From assembly GCA_023145955.1 (NCBI GenBank), contig JAGLDA010000155.1, positions 1-14,063 of the forward strand: a stretch of 14,063 bases of DNA, written 5' to 3'. Source of the DNA: Bacteroidales bacterium (GTDB taxonomy: Bacteria > Bacteroidota > Bacteroidia > Bacteroidales > UBA1556). Positions within the stretch are counted from its first letter, which is position 1. Each line of letters opens with the position of its first letter. Below, piece after piece: positions 1-6,335 of the stretch. Under the pieces are notes generated by a model. It had not been told where the DNA came from and did no database searches. It was given only the letters and a program-made list of their open reading frames with translations. The translations under genes and the position numbers were made by a program.

Positions 1-19
1 AACATTGGTATATTCACTC

Positions 20-28
20 GTTGGCGTG
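20..28. repeat. Inverted copy of the cassette-border core (GTTGGCGTG)
   Basis: GTTGGCGTG is the exact reverse complement of CACGCCAAC, the core of the two 19-bp repeats at 984-1002 and 1762-1780. It lies about 90 bp upstream of the KilA-N start, so that gene has opposing border sequences on its two sides. I infer that it is the right-hand end of an element whose left part lies before the window. Nine bases alone would be weak, but the position and the match to a sequence found twice nearby make chance less likely. Confidence 0.5.
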
Positions 29-87
29 CATTAAAACACGACATAGAAACGTTAAAAAATAAAATTCCAAATCAAATGAATATGAAT

Positions 88-95
88 TAACTTTG
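88..95 (+). promoter_or_regulatory. Putative -7 promoter box for the KilA-N gene
   Basis: TAACTTTG matches the Bacteroidota -7 consensus TAnnTTTG and sits 21 nt before the ATG at 117. That predicts a short leader. No convincing -33 TTG is seen at the usual distance upstream. The gene therefore appears to bring its own promoter inside the block marked by the inverted border at 20-28. Confidence 0.4.
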
Positions 96-116
96 TCGAT
101 AGATAAATTTTGAATA

Positions 117-989
117 ATGGGAAAAACGACAAAAATAAAAGTTGAAGAAAAAATAATCTCGATTGTAAAAAAAGACGAGCAAGATTATATTTGTTTAACT
201 GATATGTTAAGAGCAAAAGATGGAAATTTCTTTATAACTGATTGGATGCGAAACAGAAATACATTAGAATTTTTAAGTGTCTGGGAAAAAATCAATAACC
301 CAAATTTTAATTATGGCGAATTCGCCACAATTAGAAATCAATCAGGATTGAATAGTTTTAAAGTAAGTGTTAAGGAATGGGTTGAGAAAACCAACGCAAT
401 TGGAGTTTTTTCAAAAGCAGGTAGATACGGTGGAACATATGCTCACAAAGACATAGCCTTTGAATTTGGAACTTGGATCAGCCCCACTTTCAAATTATAT
501 TTAATAACTGAATATCAAAGACTAAAAGAGATTGAAACCAATCAATATAATCTTGAATGGAATTTTAAACGAATAATAAGTAAAGCAAATTATCATATAC
601 ATACCGACGCCGTAAAAAAACACATCTTGCCAGAAAAAAATTATGACAAAAATAAAGAATGGATAATTTATGCAGAAGAAGCAGATTTATTAAATGTAGC
701 ACTTTTTCATTGCACAGCAAAAGATTGGAGAGATGCTAATCCTGAATATGCAGAAAAAGAAATGAATATTAGAGATATTTCAAGTATAAATGAATTAGCA
801 GTTCTATCAAACTTGGAAAGTTTAAATGCAGAGATGATAAAATCAGGAATTAGTAAAGAAAGTCGATATTTAAAATTAAAGGAAATAGCGACATATCAAT
901 TAACTATTCTGAATGAAAAAGATTTTATGAAAGCATTGAAAAAATTAAATGACAAAGTCTACATTGAAAATAAGAAAAAATTAAAATAA
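117..989 (+). CDS. KilA-N domain-containing protein
   Basis: This 290-residue soluble protein has no signal peptide or membrane segment. Residues about 20-138 look like a KilA-N domain: an ICLTDM motif near 25-30, an NTLEFLSVWE segment near 48-57, then a GRYGGTYAHKDIAFEFGTW block at 102-120 and an FKLYLITEYQRLK helix at 125-137. KilA-N domains occur in phage, large DNA virus and bacterial proteins and are thought to bind nucleic acid. The remaining half (about 140-290) is charged and Lys/Glu-rich and matches nothing I can name. The ATG follows a TAnnTTTG box at 88-95. The last codon and stop (AAA TAA) lie inside the 19-bp repeat at 984-1002, which is also found at the end of the next gene. 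This suggests a mobile accessory gene. A role in phage biology or gene regulation is possible but not shown here. Confidence 0.85.
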   Translation: MGKTTKIKVEEKIISIVKKDEQDYICLTDMLRAKDGNFFITDWMRNRNTLEFLSVWEKINNPNFNYGEFATIRNQSGLNSFKVSVKEWVEKTNAIGVFSKAGRYGGTYAHKDIAFEFGTWISPTFKLYLITEYQRLKEIETNQYNLEWNFKRIISKANYHIHTDAVKKHILPEKNYDKNKEWIIYAEEADLLNVALFHCTAKDWRDANPEYAEKEMNIRDISSINELAVLSNLESLNAEMIKSGISKESRYLKLKEIATYQLTILNEKDFMKALKKLNDKVYIENKKKLK

Positions 990-1002
990 CGACACGCCAA
1001 CA
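984..1002 (+). repeat. 19-bp direct repeat, copy 1, at the KilA-N stop
   Basis: AAATAACGACACGCCAACA is identical to the sequence at 1762-1780. It includes the last lysine codon and the TAA stop of the KilA-N gene (987-989). The core CACGCCAAC at 993-1001 is the inverse of GTTGGCGTG at 20-28. After the repeat, only 33 nt remain before the next ATG and no hairpin follows, so this looks like a half site compared with copy 2. Confidence 0.75.
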
Positions 1003-1035
1003 ATGGCTCATACTGCTTACAGAAACAGATAAGTT

Positions 1036-1767
1036 ATGAATAAAATAGCATATATACTGATTACTTTGATAATATTAATTTCATGTCAGCCTTCGAATGA
1101 TAGTCAGAAAAATAGTGCAGGACTTGATATGGGAACTTATTATATTGAGAAAAAGCTAAGCTTTTTTGACCCGTATGAGATAACATATGCAGGTGGTAAA
1201 TTTCAAGGATACACATATGAAACATGGGTTAGGCAACCCGAAAATTTATCTATAATTCATGAAACTTTTAAAAAAGTAGGCTATAAAAGGATATTTGATT
1301 CTAATTGGTTCGGTTTTTTTCTTGATGTAAATAAGCCGACTAAGGAATTGATTGATAGTTTAATTATAACTCATGATTCAAGTCCAATAAACTCTAAATA
1401 TTATAGCGAATTTTGGGATAGAAGAATGTCAGAAAGAAATGATTCCGTTGTTTTTGAAATTCTCAAGGAAGTTTCAAATACCGTTTATTATGATAGCGTA
1501 ATAAATATTGATAATAGCCTTGTGAATGATACACTTTATAATCTTATAAATATTCGTGAATATGAAGATTCATTGACCGATAAAAAGGCAATAGAAAATT
1601 TCAATTATTTAAAATCTATCGAAATGCATTACTCTGCCTATAATTTGCTATATGAGCGATACCGCTATTATGATATAAACTGGAATCAAGAAGAATTAAG
1701 ACAAGACTTGAAAATTGATACAATGAATTGTTGTCCAAGTGCATTTATAGAAGATGACACTAAATAA
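1036..1767 (+). CDS. Uncharacterised lipoprotein
   Basis: The 243-residue product has a hydrophobic N-terminus (residues 4-15) ending in the lipobox L14-I-S-C17, so it should be lipidated at C17 and held in the envelope. The rest is acidic and rich in Tyr, Asn and Asp. It has no repeats or motif I recognise, apart from a Cys pair near the C-terminus (NCCPS). The ATG lies 46 nt after the KilA-N stop and no promoter box is visible between them, so it may depend on transcription from the KilA-N side. Its stop codon lies inside the second 19-bp repeat, so the whole gene is bracketed by direct repeats 778 bp apart. Function is unknown. The context suggests an accessory, possibly horizontally acquired, gene. 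Confidence 0.75.
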   Translation: MNKIAYILITLIILISCQPSNDSQKNSAGLDMGTYYIEKKLSFFDPYEITYAGGKFQGYTYETWVRQPENLSIIHETFKKVGYKRIFDSNWFGFFLDVNKPTKELIDSLIITHDSSPINSKYYSEFWDRRMSERNDSVVFEILKEVSNTVYYDSVINIDNSLVNDTLYNLINIREYEDSLTDKKAIENFNYLKSIEMHYSAYNLLYERYRYYDINWNQEELRQDLKIDTMNCCPSAFIEDDTK

Positions 1768-1780
1768 CGACACGCCAACA
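1762..1780 (+). repeat. 19-bp direct repeat, copy 2, at the lipoprotein stop
   Basis: This is identical over 19 bp to copy 1 at 984-1002 and sits in the same phase relative to a gene end. It contains AAA TAA, the final codon and stop of the lipoprotein gene (TAA at 1765-1767). The sequences diverge just outside both ends (a/t before, a/c after). Unlike copy 1, it is followed after one base by a long imperfect hairpin. Confidence 0.75.
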
Positions 1781-1781
1781 C

Positions 1782-1895
1782 GCTATATATTTCATGGCGG
1801 TTTTAGTCGCAACCTTTAAGGCTTATGGTAAATAAATTAGTATATTCGTGGGCAGATAAATTGTGGCTGAGAAATCCGCCACGTAAATATATAGC
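1782..1895. repeat. Long imperfect hairpin, attC-like or intergenic repeat element
   Basis: The arms GCTATATATTT (1782-1792) and AAATATATAGC (1885-1895) pair perfectly over 11 bp. Inside them TGGCGG (1795-1800) pairs with CCGCCA (1876-1881), and TTT (1802-1804) with AAA (1872-1874). AGTCGCAA (1805-1812) pairs with TTGTGGCT (1861-1868) with two G-T wobbles, and TTTA (1815-1818) pairs with TAAA (1857-1860). This gives about 32 paired positions over 114 nt, interrupted by small bulges, around a loop of about 38 nt. There is no U-tract, so it is not a standard intrinsic terminator. Together with the border CACGCCAAC before it, it resembles integron attC sites or the long palindromic repeats found after accessory genes in this phylum. 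A matching right border GTTGGCGTG is not present after it. Confidence 0.6.
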
Positions 1896-1950
1896 CATAC
1901 CTTAAAATTGAAACCCTAATTACCTATTACGAACCACTGAGGGCTAAAAT

Positions 1951-2805
1951 CTATCCAATATGTTTCTCTGCATGATATGATGATCTTACCAGTGGACCAC
2001 TTTCCACAAATAGGAAGCCTTTTTCGAGACCATATTTTTCATAAAACTTAAACTTATCGGGGTGGATAAAATCCAAAATTGGTAAATGCTTAGGTGTAGG
2101 CTGTAAATATTGTCCTATTGTCAACACTTTACATCCCACATTACGAAGGTCGTTCATGGTTTCTATTACCTCATCCTCTTTTTCGCCAATACCGAGCATA
2201 ATTCCAGATTTGCTACGAGCTGTAGACTCAGAAATATACTTAATAACACTGAGGCTAGTATCGTATTTAGCTTTGGTACGAGTATGTGGAGTTAATCGGC
2301 GTACTGTTTCCATATTATGAGAAACAACCTCCGCGCCAGCATCAATAACCATTTGTATAAGCTCTGTTCTGCCATCAAAATCAGGTATTAAAGCTTCAAT
2401 AGTAACATGTGGAGTTTTAGTTTTTATGGCTTTTATTGTTTCTGCCCAAATGCCAGCACCGCTATCAGCAAGATCGTCTCTATCTACAGAGGTGAGCACA
2501 CAATGCTTAATATTCATTTTCTCAACAGAATCGGCAAGGCGCTGAGGCTCTTTAATATCCACAGGAAGTGGCTTGCCAGTTTTGGTATTACAAAAACCAC
2601 ATGCACGAGTACATATATCTCCCAATATCATAAAGGTAGCAGTACCCGCATTCCAGCATTCACCCATATTAGGGCACTTACCACTAGTACAAATTGTATG
2701 TAGTTTATTTTTAGCAACAATATCCTTTACACTAATATATGTTTTACCCGAAGGCATTGGACTTTTCATCCATTTTGGCTTTCGTTGTAATTTATGTTTT
2801 TCCAT
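1951..2805 (-). CDS. lipA: Lipoyl synthase LipA
   Basis: This radical SAM enzyme inserts two sulfur atoms into protein-bound octanoyl groups, completing lipoate on E2 and GcvH proteins in the cytoplasm. The 284-residue length is normal. The auxiliary cluster motif CX4CX5C is at C39, C44 and C50. The SAM cluster motif CX3CX2C is at C65, C69 and C72 (CTRACGFC). The family's C-terminal RSSY motif, which contributes a serine to the auxiliary cluster, is at 274-277. DLADSGAG near 111-118 and GIMLGIGEK near 201-209 are also family-typical. The gene starts 18 nt after the lipB stop on the same strand, so the two steps of the pathway are co-transcribed. It converges on the plus-strand lipoprotein gene, with the hairpin region between them. 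Confidence 0.97.
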   Translation of the reverse strand: MEKHKLQRKPKWMKSPMPSGKTYISVKDIVAKNKLHTICTSGKCPNMGECWNAGTATFMILGDICTRACGFCNTKTGKPLPVDIKEPQRLADSVEKMNIKHCVLTSVDRDDLADSGAGIWAETIKAIKTKTPHVTIEALIPDFDGRTELIQMVIDAGAEVVSHNMETVRRLTPHTRTKAKYDTSLSVIKYISESTARSKSGIMLGIGEKEDEVIETMNDLRNVGCKVLTIGQYLQPTPKHLPILDFIHPDKFKFYEKYGLEKGFLFVESGPLVRSSYHAEKHIG

Positions 2806-2823
2806 TCCTAATAGATTTATTAT

Positions 2824-3531
2824 TTAAGACTCCATGTCCCAATTAAACAAATAAGTAAGTTCTTTAAGCAAAATATTTTTAACTTCTTCCATATCTACCT
2901 TTCTGCCAAGTTCTTTCTCCAAAGATGTAACAGCTTTATCGGTAAAACCACAGGGATTAATATATCCAAAATAAGCCAAATCGGTATTTACATTCAAGGC
3001 AAAGCCATGCATGCTCACATAGTGACTAGTACGGACTCCTACTGCGGCTATTTTTCGAGCTTTGCCAGGAATTTCGGAATCAATCCACACACCGGTAGCA
3101 CTATCCAGAAGCTCAGATTTTATATCGTAATGCTTAAGAGTACGTATAATTGCTTCCTCTAGGCTTTCGATATATTTTCTTACACCCATTCCAAAAGCTT
3201 CAATATCAATAATTGGATAAACAACAATTTGCCCTGGTCCATGATATGTTATATCTCCTCCCCTATTTGTTTTTACAAATGTTGCATTCTTAGCTCTGAG
3301 TTCTATACCACTAATAAGCATATTTTGCTCCTCACCACTTTTGCCAAGAGTATATACATGAGGGTGTTCACAGAAAAGAAGATTATACTCAGCAGTTGCC
3401 TGCCTATCCTCACCAGTTTTCTGATTGTTAAGCTTTTCTGATACTGTTTTCTCAAAAATCTGCTCTTGGTAATCCCATGCTTCTTGATAATCAATTACAG
3501 CTAAATCAGTATATTTAATTCTTATTGGCAT
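2824..3531 (-). CDS. lipB: Octanoyltransferase LipB
   Basis: The enzyme moves octanoate from octanoyl-ACP onto the lipoyl domains of target proteins, supplying the substrate of LipA. With the ATG at 3531 it is 235 residues. Family motifs are RGGDITYHGPGQ (90-101), the catalytic lysine K160 in ARKIAAVGVR, MHGFALN (174-180), and the catalytic cysteine C194 in INPCGFTD, giving the Cys/Lys dyad. A GTG codon in frame at 3540 would add three residues (MII), but the ATG gives the usual N-terminus with the DLAVIDYQEAWDYQE stretch and lies downstream of a TAnnTTTG box. It is the first gene of a lipB-lipA operon, and nothing about it is unusual. Confidence 0.96.
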   Translation of the reverse strand: MPIRIKYTDLAVIDYQEAWDYQEQIFEKTVSEKLNNQKTGEDRQATAEYNLLFCEHPHVYTLGKSGEEQNMLISGIELRAKNATFVKTNRGGDITYHGPGQIVVYPIIDIEAFGMGVRKYIESLEEAIIRTLKHYDIKSELLDSATGVWIDSEIPGKARKIAAVGVRTSHYVSMHGFALNVNTDLAYFGYINPCGFTDKAVTSLEKELGRKVDMEEVKNILLKELTYLFNWDMES

Positions 3532-3556
3532 AATAATCACTTAATATTTGGGTTGG

Positions 3557-3564
3557 CAAATATA
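3557..3564 (-). promoter_or_regulatory. Putative -7 promoter box for lipB-lipA
   Basis: On the minus strand this reads TATATTTG, a full match to TAnnTTTG, 25 nt before the lipB ATG at 3531. No clear TTG is present at -33. It is the only match I see in the region between lipB and the divergent plus-strand lipoprotein gene that points toward lipB. Confidence 0.45.
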
Positions 3565-3689
3565 GTTGTATTCCATTAAAAAGTAAGAATTTTAAGTTGA
3601 TATTTGTCTAAAAAAATAAAACAAAATCAAGTTTATTTCTTCAATTATTATTCAAAAACATTTTTATCCACTACTCAACAAAAAAATAG

Positions 3690-3697
3690 TATTTTTG
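3690..3697 (+). promoter_or_regulatory. Putative -7 promoter box for the lipoprotein/S8 peptidase pair
   Basis: TATTTTTG fits TAnnTTTG and lies 39 nt before the ATG at 3737. A -33 TTG at normal spacing is not visible. The in-frame TTG at 3695 overlaps this box, which argues against that codon being the translation start. Confidence 0.4.
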
Positions 3698-3736
3698 ACC
3701 TATCTAAACTATGAGTCCAGTCTAAAAACAAAAATT

Positions 3737-4405
3737 ATGAATAAAGTCTTTAGCATTATGTTTTTGGTAATAATAATATCTATTGCCTCTTCCTGCAAAA
3801 AAGAAACTGAGGAGCCTATAGATTTCGGATTAGAATACTTCCCAACAAAAGAAGGTTTTTATCAGATTTACAAGGTTGACTCCATAGCATACGATGATTA
3901 TACCAATACTATAGACACTTTTAGTTTCTATGTGAAGATGAAAATACAGGAAAGTTTTCTGGATAATGAAAACAATGAGGCTTATAGCTGGCATAAATAC
4001 ACAAAAACTGATACTACTTCTTGGTTATTCTGCGATAATAATACTATCACGAAAACAAGTATGAGCCTGGAAACTGTAGTGGATAATATAAGGCTTATTA
4101 ACCTTACTTTTCCTGTGGTAGCAGGAAATACTTGGGATCTTAATGCAAAGAATATTAATGATGCCGTTAATTCCATTTTTACTGATGTAGATTATTCTAA
4201 AAGCATACTAGGAACAAACTATAATAGCTGTGCTACTGCTAGTTACGAAGAAGAAGTAAATCTTATTCATGAGTTTATTTTTAACGAAACTTACTCAAAA
4301 AATATTGGAATGATACATAGAAAAAGAGTTCATAAAGAATTGAAAAACAATAAAATAAAGGGCTTTGATTTAGAATATAATATTATAGATTACGGCAATG
4401 AATAA
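3737..4405 (+). CDS. Lipoprotein paired with a secreted subtilisin-like protease
   Basis: With the ATG at 3737 the product is 222 residues. It begins with a lipoprotein signal (hydrophobic 4-16, then A-S-S-C20). The residues after C20, KKETEEP, are charged and mostly acidic, which resembles the lipoprotein export signal that sends Bacteroidota lipoproteins to the cell surface. That localisation is inference. The body contains an FPTKEGFYQIYKVDS stretch near 31-45, a YSWHKY segment near 87-92 and NLTFPVVAGNTWDLNA near 121-136. From memory this resembles a conserved uncharacterised Bacteroidota family often found just upstream of an S8 peptidase; I cannot name a Pfam family for it. An upstream in-frame TTG at 3695 would add 14 residues before the signal peptide and is rejected. 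The 3' end overlaps the protease gene by 8 bp, so the two are probably translationally coupled. Confidence 0.8.
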   Translation: MNKVFSIMFLVIIISIASSCKKETEEPIDFGLEYFPTKEGFYQIYKVDSIAYDDYTNTIDTFSFYVKMKIQESFLDNENNEAYSWHKYTKTDTTSWLFCDNNTITKTSMSLETVVDNIRLINLTFPVVAGNTWDLNAKNINDAVNSIFTDVDYSKSILGTNYNSCATASYEEEVNLIHEFIFNETYSKNIGMIHRKRVHKELKNNKIKGFDLEYNIIDYGNE

Positions 4406-6092
4406 ATTAAATATTAGCATAGAAAGGCTTATTTTTCTTCCACTTTTCTTATTTTTCTTACTTATAAATACCAATGTCATTTCTCAAACCTATCCGGGTT
4501 GGTATCTTGTTAGCTTAACAGATAAAAATAATACTCCTTTTGACATTAGTAATCCTTTAGAATATATTTCTCAGAAAGCAATAGACCGGCGAGGTGCAAA
4601 TAATATAAAAATTGACAGCACCGATTTGCCAATAAATCCAAGCTATATCGATAGTATAGAGCAGTATGGTTTATCTGTATATCATAAAACAAAGTGGCTA
4701 AATGCAGTACTTATTAAAATTGACTCATTAAGCCAAATTACACAGTTAAACTCAATAAGTTTTGTTGATTCCATAGCATATATGGCTCCATATATAGAGG
4801 CTGTTTTTAAGAAAGCAGTAAAATCAAATAGTGTAAATACCGCAAATACTCTTTCACCTACCGATCAATTTCCTTCTGAATACAAAGCTACCAAAAACAG
4901 AATTAATATGGTTGAACTAGGGCCATTTATTGATGATGATTATAATGGTAAAGGTATTCATATTGCAGTATTTGATAATGGTTTTAATAATGTAAATAAT
5001 ATGGAAGCATTTTCTCAACTTTTTGCCGATAATAGGGTAATAATGGGGAAAAACTTTACCAATAATGGAGTAAATATTTATAGTGGAGGGAGCCATGGCA
5101 CAGCAGTATTATCTACAATGGCGGGGCATGTTTATGGAGAATTTGAAGGCAGTGCCATAGGCGCAAGTTATTACTTATTTAAAACCGAAGATAATAGATA
5201 CGAATATCCAATTGAAGAAGCCAACTGGCTTTTTGCTGCCGAATGTGCCGATTCTGCTGGAGCAGATATTATTACTGCATCATTGGTTTATTCCACTTTT
5301 AACGATGCTAGCCTAAATCACACAAAACAACAGCTTGATGGCAAAACTGCTATTGTATCAATAGCTGCACATATGGCATCAGAAAAAGGAATATTGGTTT
5401 TTAATGCTGCAGGAAACGAAGGTGGTGGAAGTTGGCAAAAAATATGCTTCCCTTCTGATGCAGATGGAATTTTTACCATTGGCGCAGTAGATAAGGACGA
5501 GAACCACGCTTCCTTTAGTTCCACAGGCTATAGTGCCGATGGCAGAGTAAAACCTGATTTAGTTGCCGAAGGAATGGGAACTCCAATTATTGGAACTAGC
5601 GGTAAAATTTCAAATGCTAATGGAACATCATTTTCAACACCATTTATGGCAGGAGCAACCGCCACTTTCTTACAAGCAAATCCTAGTATAAAGTATAGGG
5701 ATGTGTATAATGCTATTATTCAATCAGCAAGTAAATATAACAAGCCAGATTCAACATTAGGATATGGAATTCCTAACTTCTATTTTGCCAGTGTTCTTCT
5801 AAATAACAACACTACTGTGGATAATAGCGACGATGAACTTTTCAGCATATTGCCAAATCCATTTGAAAATTCATTTCATATATTATATACAAGTGCCGAT
5901 AGTCAGCAGATTGACATTAGCATATTTGATATCTCTGGCAAAGTGGTGTATGAGAATCATAATTTCACCTGCCATAAAGGAAATAACTTGATCCAAATAG
6001 AACATCTAAACGATCTAAAATCAGGAATATATATTGTTCAGATTTATGATGGTGAAAAAGCTATTAGCAAAAAGTTGATTAAAGAAAAATAG
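4398..6092 (+). CDS. T9SS-secreted S8 (subtilisin-like) serine protease
   Basis: The 564-residue protein starts with a signal peptide (hydrophobic 11-28, ending near VISQ30) and an N-terminal prodomain (about 31-160) containing a KAIDRR motif. The subtilase catalytic domain spans about 180-470. The catalytic Asp is D193 in a DNG context, the His is H233 in SHGTAVLSTMAG, the oxyanion Asn is N340 in NAAGNEGG, and the nucleophile is S411 in GTSFSTPFMAG. All four are present, so an active enzyme is expected. Residues about 481-564 form a T9SS type A C-terminal domain: ILPNPF, then ISIFDISGKVV, then LKSGIYIVQI and a Lys-rich end. It should cross the outer membrane by T9SS and be anchored or released. 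It is most like an uncharacterised subtilase subgroup common in Bacteroidota. Its ATG lies within the last codons of the upstream lipoprotein gene. Substrate is unknown. Confidence 0.93.
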   Translation: MNKLNISIERLIFLPLFLFFLLINTNVISQTYPGWYLVSLTDKNNTPFDISNPLEYISQKAIDRRGANNIKIDSTDLPINPSYIDSIEQYGLSVYHKTKWLNAVLIKIDSLSQITQLNSISFVDSIAYMAPYIEAVFKKAVKSNSVNTANTLSPTDQFPSEYKATKNRINMVELGPFIDDDYNGKGIHIAVFDNGFNNVNNMEAFSQLFADNRVIMGKNFTNNGVNIYSGGSHGTAVLSTMAGHVYGEFEGSAIGASYYLFKTEDNRYEYPIEEANWLFAAECADSAGADIITASLVYSTFNDASLNHTKQQLDGKTAIVSIAAHMASEKGILVFNAAGNEGGGSWQKICFPSDADGIFTIGAVDKDENHASFSSTGYSADGRVKPDLVAEGMGTPIIGTSGKISNANGTSFSTPFMAGATATFLQANPSIKYRDVYNAIIQSASKYNKPDSTLGYGIPNFYFASVLLNNNTTVDNSDDELFSILPNPFENSFHILYTSADSQQIDISIFDISGKVVYENHNFTCHKGNNLIQIEHLNDLKSGIYIVQIYDGEKAISKKLIKEK

Positions 6093-6335
6093 CTAAGTAA
6101 ATAACATTTTTTTCTATTGTTTTGTGTTTTGTGTATCTAATCTGAACCCAAGTAACATAAATCTATACTCTGTTGTTGTTTTTAGACACTGAATATTATG
6201 ATTTTCTATGATTTTGTTCAGCTCCACAGAAATATATTTTATCATAATAAACCTGCCTCTAAGATACTTCTAATATACTGAACTTATGCAATATAACAGA
6301 ATATTTATTTACTGAGAAAATAAAAAGGTACCAAT
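6093..6335. other. Convergent intergenic region
   Basis: This 243-nt AT-rich gap lies between the plus-strand S8 protease gene and the minus-strand SulP gene. The strongest symmetry is a 9-bp AT-rich inverted repeat, TATTATGAT (6194-6202) with ATCATAATA (6241-6249), around a 38-nt loop. A weak A-run/T-run pair also follows the protease stop (6082-6112). Neither is a convincing terminator. I see no coding potential or RNA gene here. Confidence 0.4.

Noticed and set aside
1..90. Open frame to a TAA at 88-90 that could be the 3' end of an upstream gene
   Set aside because: It overlaps the border motif at 20-28, its stop falls inside the -7 box at 88-95, and 29 residues of Lys/Asn-rich sequence show no family feature. 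It cannot be excluded without upstream sequence.
1782..1895. Hairpin as an ordinary intrinsic terminator
   Set aside because: The arms are long and interrupted, the loop is large, and no T-run follows on either strand.
1903..1947. Short CCCT/AGGG symmetry after lipA
   Set aside because: Only four to five base pairs with a long loop and no T-run; indistinguishable from chance.
2407..2703. Plus-strand open frame opposite lipA
   Set aside because: It lies wholly antisense to a clearly conserved enzyme and its translation has no recognisable features.
3532..3540. GTG at 3538-3540 as the lipB start
   Set aside because: It adds only three residues; the ATG at 3529-3531 gives the usual LipB N-terminus.
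3695..3736. TTG at 3695 as the start of the lipoprotein gene
   Set aside because: It overlaps the -7 promoter box and would put a polar stretch in front of the lipoprotein signal peptide.
6194..6249. AT-rich inverted repeat between the S8 and SulP genes as a bidirectional terminator
   Set aside because: Nine A/T-rich base pairs around a 38-nt loop can arise by chance in this composition, and no T-run adjoins the arms.
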